From Saccoglossus kowalevskii (Eukaryota > Hemichordata > Enteropneusta > Harrimaniidae), in the NCBI RefSeq assembly GCF_000003605.2, contig NW_003156733.1, forward strand, positions 318,307-334,028: DNA of 15,722 nt, in the 5' to 3' direction. This document shows, piece after piece, positions 1 to 9,699 of the stretch (positions within the stretch are counted from its first letter, which is position 1; every line of letters starts with the position of its first letter). The position numbers and the translations under genes were made by a program. The notes below the pieces were generated by a model. The model had not been told where the DNA came from. It made no database searches and saw only the letters and a program-made list of their open reading frames with translations.

Positions 1-1449
1 AAATCAAGTGCGTTCGGACTAGGACATTCAAACTCGCAGTTATCGTTCAAAAGATAATGATGGTGCGAAATATGTCTGGGTTTTTAAAGAAAATGCTTTG
101 TCACAGAATAATAGTCTGTTAAAGGTGCCAAGTATGAAATAATTTGGGGACAAAAAAACAAACCTGCATAGAAATCGGAATAATAGGTCTTTTGATTATC
201 GGAGACACATTTCAATGGACTTGATTACGGACAATGCATAACTTAAATTTCACCAGGAAATTCCGCAGTGTGCTCTCGCAATCGCGTACTTAGTCATTTT
301 TACAAGGTTCGCCATTTTTGATGTCACGTGATAATTATGTAAACAATGTCTGTCCAGTTTGTGCGAACTTGCACCTCTATACTTAGTCTTTTGATATATA
401 TAACCTAAATTACTATTTTGAACGAGACAACAGACAGAGAATGTTTTATTTAAAAACGTCACAAAACCTTCTCGCTACCTTAATAGCAGTGAGGATTTGT
501 TCAGGAATAAAAGAACAGTACCGGATAGAAACAAATTGAAAGTCTAATCCATGCAGCTCACTTTGTGCTCTACCGTGCGACACCGATGTTATTACCACAA
601 TGCGCTCAAAATAGTAATATTCTTCGCCTGCATCTAACAATAACAACTGACACGGTGTGAGTATTGTTTTTAAATGGGCACGATGCCGATTACAAAAATT
701 GTTCTGCCAGCAGGCGTATGATAATTGAGTTCACTCCAAATCGTTGTTTACCATGATTGTAAAACAATCTGATATGGAACGATCATTGCACGGTTTATTC
801 TGCTAGAAATGTACGAGGGTGTGCATTGCAGAACTAACATTGGGGGTGTATATTTCTGTGCCATAGTACATGTACAAGTAGACATTGTTGTTATTTATCT
901 TGATACGCCATTTGTACACGGCCTACATTTCATTGCATTCTTATTTTAACTTGGAGGTATTTAAACAAAAGATAAATAGCAGATTTAATAGTGAACTATT
1001 TGGAATAATACCCCCTAGGTGTACATCCTTTTTATAAAAAATGTATAACTATTCGTAATTGCATTTAATTCAACACAAAACGGAGAGACATGATTAGCAA
1101 TGAGATTACACCGACACACGGTGCGCGTAGTGCGTTTATACCCAATTAGTGATTGGCCCAAATCATCATTTTGAAGTTTCACCTACAGTATGTATGTGAA
1201 TCAAATGGTACAGGTCGACAACATGGTATAATGAAGCTATCATGGTAGAATATTCATGTCATACAGTTTCCAAATGAGGAGATATCTGAAGATAAACTGT
1301 ACATTCACAGTGAATGAATACCTGTCTGCTTCCCGGCATATTTGAACAATTATTTAGATATTCTATTCCGAAAAAATAATTAGGGGCATTTCACTCTAAA
1401 ACAGATTGTATTGTGAGTACTCTTTCAGTAGTCTAGTGCCATTTTCACA
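1..1449. other. Unique AT-rich DNA, no gene seen
   Basis: No coding frame above 70 codons and no recognisable protein. A CACGTG E-box lies within GTCACGTGAT (324-333), and a TACATGTA palindrome lies near 868. Neither is tied to a gene. The rightmost 100 bases may contain the frayed left end of the repeat that becomes clear from 1450. Confidence 0.6.
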
Positions 1450-1852
1450 ATAATTTGAGCATGTTGAATATAATAAACCCGGTTCCTCAGTGACATTTTG
1501 AATTATTAATGTTCTAATTTGCATAAACAAAATGGTCGCCAAACTAGACAAAATGAAATGTCTCTACCGACGTTTTCAAGGTTGGGGGACATTATGAAGA
1601 CATTTTTAATAGAATAATTAGATTTACATAATCTTCATAAATATGCAAAATTTGCGGCCGCCATTACGGAAAACTTGTTTTCCCTATATCTCTGTAACTA
1701 AGCAAGCAAACATGACAAATACAGTGTCTAATCAAGCTATCCAGGGTAAGGGAATTTGATAAACAACAAGACAGGTGCTAAATTATGCAAGTTAACTGCC
1801 GTAATTGACATATGCAGTATATAACAATGTTTGTTTCCCAAGTGATTCATGC
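1450..1852 (+). repeat. Dispersed repeat, copy 1 (left arm of an inverted pair)
   Basis: This stretch aligns with the reverse complement of 3322-3705. Anchors in order are TTTGAGCATG near 1456, an identical 22-bp core at 1514-1535 containing TTTGCATAAACAAAATGG, TGAAATGT near 1554, a GGTTGGGGGACAT block near 1580, TTACATAATCTTC at 1624-1636, CGGCCGCCATTA near 1655, CAGTGTCTAAT near 1722, AATTGACAT at 1803-1811, and CAATGTTTG near 1825 followed by TTCCCA..TGATT.ATGC. Similarity over the whole length is moderate with indels, so the copies are old. It includes the 8-bp palindrome GCGGCCGC at 1654-1661. It has no coding frame of note. Boundaries are approximate, and weak similarity may continue about 100 bp further left. 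Confidence 0.85.
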
Positions 1853-2133
1853 GAAAAGATTATGATGGATGCATTTTTATATCTAAACTCACACGCATCA
1901 TCGAAAGTTTGGCAAAACAAACTGTTTGTTAAACTACCACTTATGCATTACATGGATAGCTAGCCTGGAGCTGACATTAACACATTGCCGTGTATTTTAA
2001 TCCGGATTTCCGGAATTTACAGCGACGTTTCTTGCACTGTTTCTGACATGAAATCATTTCTAGGAAATTTTTCATTTGAGCTTATTGATAAGGAAACGGG
2101 CTGTAACCCTGGCAATCCTGATTAACTTTGTTT
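1853..2133. other. Spacer between repeat copy 1 and the coding relic
   Basis: The first 40 bases may still be repeat, since they resemble the reverse complement of about 3270-3320 weakly. A TTCCGGAA palindrome sits at 2008-2015, inside TCCGGATTTCCGGAATTT. If the transposon hypothesis is right, this is the untranslated part after the reading frame. Confidence 0.45.
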
Positions 2134-3199
2134 TCACCCGATGTTCACAGGTACAGGGAGTTTGGGAACGGCACAGTGACCATTTCTCCATACCATTGGT
2201 TGGTAATGTATTCTAAATATGTGGAACACTTTGCCTTGCTGCATCAACAGAATTTGTTCTCTGTAAACCATATAATATGTAGACAATCTATCCTGAAGAT
2301 CAAATGGTCTTCACTGTGATTTTACCTATACGTAAGTTGATGAACAGTTGGTAGTGAAAATTGAGGATTCTCAATTTAGACTTCTTGGTGTAATGTGCAA
2401 TGTAGGATATAACGTCACAAACGGTTAATGCATGAAATTGTAACGGAGCTGTTGCTGAATATTCTGCTAGTTTGTTGAAAACTGCATCAACGTGTATGTA
2501 TCGTAGTTTCTTAGTAATACCAGACAACATCCGCATTGTACGCGTGCGAATTGGGAAACCAAAAAATACTTGAACATTTGCATTGAACTAGCTGTGCACC
2601 GCAAAACACTAATTGTGTGTTTGCTTCTTCATGATTGTCTCTTAGGTAACTCAATTCTATTGTTGTTTGCGACGATCTTACTCCCAGATCTTCTCTGAAC
2701 CTACCAGCAACTACAATCTCCAGGAAATGACAGAAAATGCACAAATATCTACTTAGTTGTCGGCAAGTGACAGATAGTTCGCCCTGCCGTCTGATCAATC
2801 GCCCTGAATTCGTACGCTGATTTTGGCCCGTGGCCATACTGGCATTTGAGTTGCATGGAATGATTTGATTCCATCTAGAGTCTCATCAAAAATGTTTTCC
2901 TCAGTGTAGTGGGTAAACTTATTGGCTACATTGTTTGGTGGGGTATTAGCCGCAGTTGCTTGGACTATGGACTTCAGGGTACTTTCGGTTAAAGATGTGT
3001 CAACTTGTAGTACCTGTTTGTAATTGAGAAAACTCCACCAGATCCTTCGAACGTGTGGCCTGATTTTTGTATGGAGTACGCAGCAATCATCCTGATGACT
3101 CAAAACATACTCATTTCGACTAATCAGAGTTTACTTAATATGCAACTCATTGCAACTTACGGAAGTCGAGAGTCCAATAGTTAACCCCAAGTTAATTTC
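2134..3199 (-). pseudogene. Broken transposon-type protein gene (HALTGCD / NHEEADTRL family), internally deleted
   Basis: Fragments of one protein family lie in the right order along the minus strand but in shifting frames. From the N-terminal side they are: INLGLTIGL (3161-3199); VDTSL (2990-3004); a block with ENIFDETLDG followed by FHATQM (2843-2917); NHEEANTQL (2610-2636); NADVVWYY, then a 1-base frame slip into KKLRYIHV (about 2500-2530); FHALTVCDVISYI (2399-2437); and HYQPMVWRNGHC (about 2180-2210), ending at a stop at 2134-2136. From memory these match a multicopy family of uncharacterised invertebrate proteins with signatures like NHEEADTRL, DTDV, HALTGCD and YQ..VW, suspected to belong to transposable elements. 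At least four frame changes are needed. The gaps between motifs, especially FHATQ to NHEEA, look much shorter than in intact members, so large internal deletions are likely. The Gly of ALTGCD is Val here. No start codon is assignable. It lies between two inverted repeat copies. The reaction catalysed is unknown. I am fairly sure of the family and unsure of its class name. Confidence 0.72.
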
Positions 3200-3321
3200 C
3201 ACTCAGAGTTCACCATTGACTATACCCACATTCCATAACTCATGTCTGCCACAGTGTAGCACTTATTACTGTGTTGATTATTTTACAAATGTATTAATCT
3301 CATTTCCTGATTCCGAAAACA

Positions 3322-3705
3322 AGCATAAATCAGTTGGGAACCAAACATTGATATATAGGACACATGTCAATTCTGACAGTTTGGAATTTGCTTAATTTAC
3401 ATCTGTCTTCTTTGAAAACATGAATTAGACACTTCAACCCTTCAAAGAAATGAATTTCCTTAATGGCGAGGCCATTAATTTGCTTATTTAGGAAGATTAT
3501 GTAATTCTAATTTCATTAGAAATGTCCTAATTATTTCCCCCGACCCTGAGATCATGGGTATATACATTTCACTTACCTAATTATGGCGATATTGGAGGAA
3601 ACTTGGCAGCCATTTTGTTTATGCAAATTAGACTTTTAAACATTTTAAATATTGCTTGGAAACCAGGTTTATCGGATACTGCATGCTCAAATCATGCTCA
3701 AAAGT
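3322..3705 (-). repeat. Dispersed repeat, copy 2 (right arm of an inverted pair)
   Basis: This is the inverted counterpart of 1450-1852. Shared blocks on the minus strand include the identical 22-bp core (3610-3631), TTACATAATCTTC (3492-3504), AATTGACAT (3364-3372), CAATGTTTGGTTCCCA (about 3335-3350) and TTTGAGCATG (about 3683-3692). It lacks about 30 bases that copy 1 has near 1675-1705 and carries about 20 extra near 3575-3600. At the place where copy 1 has GCGGCCGC it has a perfect dyad, TTAATGGC-GAG-GCCATTAA (3460-3478). Short open frames through this segment are repeat sequence read in translation and not genes. Confidence 0.85.
3460..3478. repeat. Perfect 8-bp dyad inside repeat copy 2
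   Basis: TTAATGGC and GCCATTAA are separated by GAG, giving a short hairpin or a two-fold protein site. It sits at the position where repeat copy 1 carries GCGGCCGC, so a palindromic centre is kept at this point of the repeat although the bases differ. Confidence 0.6.
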
Positions 3706-5364
3706 GTGGTTTCCAGCTTTTATTCCTTTTATTTTATGATAGTTTATACGTGTTTTGGGTTCATCTGATTACCATATGGGCAACAATGTTCCGGTCATTA
3801 TGCATATTGGAAGTTTCAGTCAAATATTCGACTACACTAGATTTAGCTTTGTACCGAAATGTGGCTGCAATTCGAATGTTTACGTAAAATATAAGAAACC
3901 TAATTCTCAGTCATACAAATACGCAGAAAAATGTAATATTTGAGGTCGTGTACAATTTATAATACCACTGATGGAAACACCCAACCATATCTATTTAATT
4001 TTAACCGAAGCAAACTGGTTATCACGAATCACTGGTCATGAAATCGAATAATTTTGTCGTGGTGTTGCGTTTAGTAGACGTAACGACCAGGGCACTCAAT
4101 ACTGCGGCTCCACGCAACTTTCGATTAAACACACATCAATGTATAACACCACATATCAGGCCAATTCATGTGGTACCTTGTAATAGACACTGAAATGTAC
4201 GCGCTTCACTTAGTTGTGTCTGCAGTCCACAAGAGTTAACAATTATATCGGATATTCAGCGATGGATTTACTAACAGATGCCAATTTCGGTTTGAAATAC
4301 CCCGGGACAAGTCTTCCATGTTCTTCGTGTGATTAGGTGTTCGTATGCAGGAATTTTTTTCGCATAACAAATGTGGCTGAATTTTGTTATCGGTTGGCTT
4401 AATGTTGACTAAACGATTCGTTTAGCTGTGAAAGTTTAGTATTTTTTTCCTGATTTGTGGGAATCTGAAAACACGTTTCTCAACTTGTCTCTTTATTTAC
4501 TAGTTGTTTCATGCCGTGTTCAATGCCCTATATAGTAAATATCGGTAAATTGATTTTAAATTCATTTTATTATCACGTGTACGCCAGCTGATTGTGCTGT
4601 TCCCTTATAAAAGGTGAGTAAAACAATCAATCACAATCTGGTTTACACGTTTATACATGCTAAAATCACAGAATTGAACTTTCTAGAGGTCATACTTTAA
4701 TAATTAGGTCAACTTGAAACTACGCACACCGATACACACGGAGGGATTACGTCTGATCCGCGCGTGACTGAGGCTCATTTTTATCCTCGTTATTTCTGCT
4801 CTTTGTAATTCCTCAATCAGTATTTCGGTCAATAATCCAGTGTTTTAATGAGATTTTAGACGAATGATTTCATTAATATGGGTTATATATATTAATAGCT
4901 TTAGGATAATAATATTATGATACATTGTCAATAATAATATATGATTTTTTTCATCTATGAAGAATAATCTCACTATACAAACAAATGTAACAATGCCAAT
5001 TTTGGCCTTTCTCCATAAGATATTTGACTCACGTTTCTCGAAATTGTTAGATGACACCCATTTCTTTTTTTAATTTTTTAGTATTCTGATGGCATGAACT
5101 CAATATAAGAATAACATATGATGAACGTGACATAAATGCAAAAACACACACTATGTTTTTTAATGTTGTTCGCGGAACATTGTGGAGGTATAGGGTAGAG
5201 TACTAAGTTGGGGAATTGGGGAGTCTTTTGCAATCCACTTTCCATTAAGGTAGGGTGGCGTATGAATAAATGGAGCAATGGGGTAGCAGCATTTCACTAC
5301 AGTACCCCTTAGATGAGGCTTCGTTATTAATTACATGAATAGCGGGTAATTGTCCGGTCACATG
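3706..5364. other. Unique AT-rich DNA, no gene seen
   Basis: The open frames are short and match nothing I know. Apart from the promoter-like cluster at 4574-4619, I note a single TGTGGGAA near 4455, which fits a CSL/Su(H) site, and a very AT-rich stretch at 4840-4950. Confidence 0.55.
4574..4619 (+). promoter_or_regulatory. Promoter-like cluster: two E-boxes, TATAAAAGG, then a splice-donor match
   Basis: CACGTG (4574-4579) and CAGCTG (4585-4590) precede TATAAAAGG (4606-4614), a full TATA-box match. AAG|GTGAGT (4611-4619) overlaps the end of the TATA box and is an excellent 5' splice-donor match. The two readings exclude each other in practice: either a core promoter firing about 30 bases downstream, or the end of an exon. 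No open frame of any length ends at the donor, and none begins soon after the TATA box. Chance is a serious alternative. Confidence 0.25.
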
Positions 5365-5395
5365 ACACACACATATATATGTATATATATATATT
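5365..5395. repeat. Compound AC/AT dinucleotide microsatellite
   Basis: A short AC run passes into AT repeats interrupted by one G (5381), ending in TATATT. It is ordinary low-complexity DNA. The AT stretch can form a hairpin. Confidence 0.9.
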
Positions 5396-6166
5396 CAGAA
5401 ACATTCAAAGACAATTTAACATCCCTTGTTTAATTCGTATCTAACCGCTCACCCCATTCACCGGGGAAACAAAATCGAAATGAGTTTTCATACAAAACGC
5501 AATAGGGACCCTTACTGTGACGTACTATGGCGTAAACAAGTGCAGATCAAAGCGCAGACAGATTGTATTCTGCTCTGGATTGCACGCAGTTACCTGTTTT
5601 CAATTCAAGTGATCATGTTATTGAACGTGGACAAAATGAATTGCTCTAAGTTGTCACGATAACAGTTAAACTGTTTCATGTCTTAGTATAAGAACCGCAA
5701 TACGTTCTAATTTATCGTCACGGGGATCGGGTGTGATCAAATAGGAAAGTATAGTCGCTGTCAGCGCGCTCGCTACTTTGTATATACAAGTAATTCATCT
5801 AAATACTTTGTAATTATTATGATTATAATATTTACAATTTCCACAAACTGTTATTTAGTTTATTTGTTAATAATTTGTTTTTCTTACTGATCACATGGGG
5901 AAAATACCAAACGGCTCTAGCTTAAACCATATGCAGACTAAAATATAACACAACAAGAATGACACACTTTTCGTCCTATTCGATAATAACGCGTTTATAT
6001 CTGACAATTCTCCTGTGGCCTCATTTAAATTTTGCGAAACTTGAAGAAACCGGAGTCGTGTCCGCCGGCGAAATTTCTGAAGGACAATTTTTAACCCTCG
6101 ATTTGGAGGTTTATCTCTTGTTTGCATCTTTCCATTAACCTTCCGCCTCGTGATGTACCAGCGGGA

Positions 6167-6174
6167 TGACGTCA
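6167..6174. promoter_or_regulatory. Perfect CRE palindrome TGACGTCA
   Basis: This is the full consensus for CREB/ATF-type bZIP factors, in a locally CG-richer stretch (about 6040-6190). No TATA box or gene is seen beside it. A second perfect CRE is at 12365-12372. Confidence 0.35.
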
Positions 6175-6603
6175 CTAGCGGGAGTATTTAGATGGGGAGA
6201 TATGGGTCTGGTTAAAACCAGGCAGATGTTGGGGCATGATATGAAACAGAGGATAGTTACTGAAGCAATTGACAACTAAACACAGGTAATTCATCACATT
6301 CGTAGTGATCACCCCCCCAAAAAAAACGCAATCGATTAAAATACAGAATCGCACGGAAATAAATATTTTAGACAATGCATTAATAATATGTCGGGTTGGG
6401 AAATGCAACAAGAAAGATGGATCATAATATTGCAGCATATAAATGACTGCAATAAGACGACGAGCAGAGCTCTGCATCTGTCTATGGTTATCAACTTGTA
6501 GCTGTTATGAGAGCGATTACGCGTCTTATCACACTCTGTGTCGGGAACTATCTCCTTCCTTTCGATTTTGTTATTCGGAAATCGTTCTTATCTTTCAAAC
6601 CGT

Positions 6604-6698
6604 GATGGTACATCGTATAACGCAAGATGCTATCCCGACTTTCTTTTAAAATATTGCCGTCGCCCTGGCACTCTTTCTTTTTTGCGATGGTACATCGT
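6604..6698. repeat. 13-bp exact direct repeat, 82 bases apart
   Basis: GATGGTACATCGT lies at 6604-6616 and 6686-6698. Each copy contains the dyad GATG-GTA-CATC, so each can also act as a two-fold site. A TTTCTTTT run precedes the second copy, and another lies between the two. The intervening DNA is otherwise dissimilar, so this is either a decayed duplication or two copies of a binding site. Confidence 0.7.
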
Positions 6699-7417
6699 GA
6701 CATTAAACAAACGACCTTTTTAAACTTTGTTTGCGCTTACAGTCTAGGCAAATACTCGACTGCCTCTAATGGTGATCTCCGGTGGTGCGTGACATCCTCA
6801 CTCACGGAAAAGCGAGGATACCTTGGTCGCCACACCATGGTGAAGAAATGTCGAAGTACGCACCAGTTGTCACGGTGTCACAGAACAACTGCGCGGCAGA
6901 TAGCGAATAAATTATTTGATCACGCACGTTTGAAGTAGGTCGGAAATGTATCGAAGTTGACCTAATATCCATTAGTATGAATGATACATCCCCCAGGGCC
7001 CAACATAATGTTGACAAGCCATGCTAAAACAAAACATCGATCGAATAAAACATGTTGAAAGGCGGGCATTGGACATTTTATTTTCCGCTTATTAACTCTT
7101 ACATTGTTCACCTCCGTGCACCGTACGTGAACGTTAGTGTTTGTTAGGAAAATCTAGAAAATATTTCCTATTATTAACACCAGCGTGTGTTTTTATGCAA
7201 ATCTTTTATCATACAATCGTCTAAGTGTCAAATATTTTACAATTTACATCTGTGCTCTGTATCAAAAATAAATTCAGTTCGTTACAATTCCGGGGTTTAT
7301 CTTTTAAAGCGAAAAAACATAGCAGCGAAGTACCAAAAAAAATCCATGTGTACGACGTATCGTAGCGTGACATAATGCCCACACGTGAAGTTAACGAAAC
7401 TATGAAGTGCATTGTAG

Positions 7418-7488
7418 TTCCGGAAATTGACAGTGATTTCATATTACCTAAAAGTGACTTCACCATTATGAGACCCGAATTTCCGGAA
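7418..7488. repeat. Inverted repeat built from two TTCCGGAA palindromes
   Basis: TTCCGGAAATT (7418-7428) is the exact reverse complement of AATTTCCGGAA (7478-7488), giving an 11-bp stem with a 49-base loop. Each arm contains the self-complementary TTCCGGAA. Similar palindromes lie at 2008-2015 and 9629-9636. TTCCGGAA fits ETS-type (GGAA) and STAT-type (TTC..GAA) recognition, which is knowledge of those factors and not evidence of binding here. Confidence 0.6.
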
Positions 7489-7490
7489 AT

Positions 7491-8880
7491 GAAAAGATTA
7501 TTCTAAAGCGAGTGTATCATTCATAAGTTAAACATGAAACTGAAGTCAGTTACCCTAAGATGACTGTTATCTACGATCTTCGGACTTTGCGGTTATTTCA
7601 CAGAAATAAATAGCGAAATAAAATGTGCAACTTAATAAGTAATGATTTATTATCCGACCGAACTCGCTTGTTATCTCCATTAAAGTGATAAGATAATTTA
7701 TACCTGAATGCGAAGAGAAACATATGGCTCTTCCAGGTTTGTTTTCTACAAAGACTATACAGAGTCACGACACGATCTTGTCATTGTCTGGTAGCTTGCA
7801 CATGTTGTCTATGTCTGATTTCTCAAAAGCTGCATGTCAGAAAAGATGATACTATGACGCCTCGAAGCGCCTACTAAATAAGTCAACGCGGATGACTCCG
7901 AATAGCCGATAATTGTCACTCTATGGACGTGTTGTGTTTATATATGTAGGAAGACTACTGACAGACATTAGAGAACATGATTATTAAATTATTCCACATA
8001 GGGCAACTCGTAAAATCACACGTATATATCTACACTTGTCTTAACAAAGAGTTGGTAGCGCAATTTCGATGCTGGGAAACTAGATAGGGTATTGTGCTAT
8101 CATAGGAATACGATTAAGTATACACCGTCGTACATGCAGACTTGACGGTTAAATAAGTGGCATGGAAGGGACAGGAAAACATAAACCCTTAAGGTACAGA
8201 AGAAGCACATATTTTTTTTAAACAATTTAACACAACCGACTCCGTACCCACGTTGGTGTATATAAACTCTTGCAGAATTATATGTTTTCAAAACAATCAA
8301 ATAAAAATAGCACAACGATAAATCATAATCCCACATTCAAGTTCTTGGAAATGGCTACCTAGATGAATGCAATACCCGAACCATTTGATATTTTGCAAAC
8401 TCGCCTGTACTTAATTTGACTACATCCGAATGTGCTCGAACCACAATCGACAATTAAGGTATATCAATGTAATTACGAAACAAGACCAAGACCGTATATC
8501 TTCGATCTCATCAGATAAAGTCAAAATTATGCGATCATTTTAAGGTCTAATCATATCAATTTGCGAAAAATTTCATTTCGTTGGTTGCTGCGAAATTGAG
8601 ATAAATTATATTTTCAGTGGCTCCGGATCAACGCATAACGTATAAGAAACGATCAACTGTTATTCATGATTTAGCTTACAATATATATTGTTTCGTTTCT
8701 TCGAAATGTATTTATTTTGTGTAAATTTCATCGATAATATCAAGATACCAACAGACTGGAGATGTTCTAAGTAAGCAAAACTAATTTGTACGAATTCGTA
8801 TATAGTATATAGGCATAGTCACAATCGTTTAAATAACAAGAACACATCAACCATGACAACGCCATTCATTATCGTTATTA
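7491..8880. other. Unique AT-rich DNA, nothing recognised
   Basis: No frame longer than 78 codons. I see no repeat, RNA gene or convincing regulatory cluster in this stretch. Confidence 0.55.
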
Positions 8881-8913
8881 AAAAAAAATATTTTTTGAGC
8901 TTTCTATTATCCA

Positions 8914-8936
8914 AACAGTCTTGGCTATAGACTGTT
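8914..8936. repeat. Short inverted repeat
   Basis: AACAGTC (8914-8920) and GACTGTT (8930-8936) pair around a 9-base loop. It follows an A8-TA-T6 run (8881-8896) that is itself nearly palindromic. These mark the left part of a low-complexity, repeat-like tract without coding potential. Confidence 0.45.
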
Positions 8937-9119
8937 AAAATTTTGTAGAATTGTGAATGGTGGAACATACTCAAAAACGATTTTAAAATATAGATTTAGC
9001 AAGGCTGTACATACATAATAAAAAAGAAACATGGTGAATAAAAGAAATTATGGGAACTCCATATTATGCACTATATTTAACTTTTAACAAAACGATAATA
9101 TATTTAAATTTGGAACTGT

Positions 9120-9500
9120 TACAGCCATTGTAATTATGAGCATTAGCAAACTTCTTACTGGGTGAATTGTTATGCAAATTAGCAATTATTTCAGCTTCTT
9201 TTTAGTGCACATCCCATAACTTTAAAACAATAGCTCCTAGACGCTTCGACCTTTTGTTTTGAATTTTCACAAATGATTGACAATGTGTTTATCTTCAAAA
9301 CGCCGTCGGGCATTGTTTTTGGTTGAACAGTGTTACAACAATCGTACATACAACTAGCCTGGGTGTTAATTTATGCATAAACTTGAAGTAGTGGAATTTG
9401 GGCTGCTGCCCTGCAAAATTGACAACTGGTAGACAGTTTCCAAGACGGCGCTTTTTTCATAGTAAACAGATGTATCCATAAACCAATTTTGAAAGGAAAC
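9120..9500. repeat. Candidate distant third copy of the dispersed repeat
   Basis: The segment shares motifs but no long alignment with the inverted pair. It has TTATGCAAATTAGC at 9170-9183 (compare TTATGCAAATTAGAC in copy 2), a CCCATAACTTT-type block near 9212 comparable to CCCTATATCTCTGTAACT in copy 1, TTAATTTATGCATAAAC near 9366, AAAATTGACA near 9415, and a TTTCCAAGACGGCGC block near 9438 recalling the TGGCTGCCAAGTTTCC stretch of copy 2. Order and spacing only partly agree. It could be a very old copy, a related family, or convergence of AT-rich motifs. Confidence 0.3.
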
Positions 9501-9548
9501 AGAAGCATGGTTTAGAAGCTATTTTTTTAAAATCACTTTTGACCAAAA

Positions 9549-9565
9549 ATGCACATTTTGTGCAT
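9549..9565. repeat. Short perfect hairpin
   Basis: ATGCACA and TGTGCAT are separated by three bases, a 7-bp perfect stem. It lies in the repeat-like tract 8880-9700. No function can be read from it. Confidence 0.5.
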
Positions 9566-9626
9566 ATTTCAAACTACAGTGTCCATAAAAAAAATACTAA
9601 CAAAATTTTAAAATTCATACAATAAG

Positions 9627-9638
9627 ATTTCCGGAAAT
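9627..9638. promoter_or_regulatory. 12-bp palindrome ATTTCCGGAAAT (second exact copy)
   Basis: This perfect 12-bp palindrome is identical to 7479-7490. It may be a protein site (ETS or STAT type) or a conserved piece of a repeat. The flanks of the two copies show no clear similarity beyond the palindrome. Confidence 0.35.
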
Positions 9639-9699
9639 ATATAGTTTTGTGGACAAGGGAGGTCATCTTGGTTTCCTAATTAACTAATTAAAATACCTG

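Larger units (their letters stand above)
1450..3705 (-). mobile_element. Possible decayed transposon: inverted 400-bp arms around a broken coding relic
   Basis: Two copies of one repeat in opposite orientation enclose about 1.5 kb that contains the minus-strand coding relic. Long inverted ends around a single transposon-type reading frame, with the frame shortened by internal deletions, is the layout expected of a dead derivative of a DNA transposon with long terminal inverted repeats. What is seen directly is the inverted pair and the relic between them. That they form one element is inference. Against it, the arms have diverged strongly, no clean outer termini or target-site duplication could be recognised, and the family may also occur elsewhere (9120-9500), so chance nesting is possible. 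Confidence 0.4.
5396..7400. other. Unique DNA with a mildly CG-richer middle, no gene seen
   Basis: Several frames of 60-103 codons overlap on both strands here, which is what non-coding DNA of higher GC gives. None shows a family motif that survives inspection. A C7A8 run lies at about 6311-6325. The CRE at 6167 and the 13-bp repeat at 6604-6698 are the only structured signals. Confidence 0.55.

Noticed and set aside
446-646. 66-codon minus-strand frame
   Set aside because: I considered it as another relic of the transposon-type family, but none of that family's motifs is present.
3603-3887. 94-codon plus-strand frame beginning MAAILFMQIR
   Set aside because: Its first part is the core of dispersed repeat copy 2 and the remainder shows no family resemblance.
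6693-6707. HRDIK in a 103-codon plus-strand frame, like a protein-kinase catalytic loop
   Set aside because: The conserved Asn of HRD.K..N is Thr here, no DFG motif follows at the right distance, no other kinase motif is present, and the bases belong to the repeated GATGGTACATCGT element.
7407-7419. miR-33 gene
   Set aside because: Only the first 13 bases match. The 3' part differs and the nearby stem does not place the 13-mer inside a precursor-like duplex.
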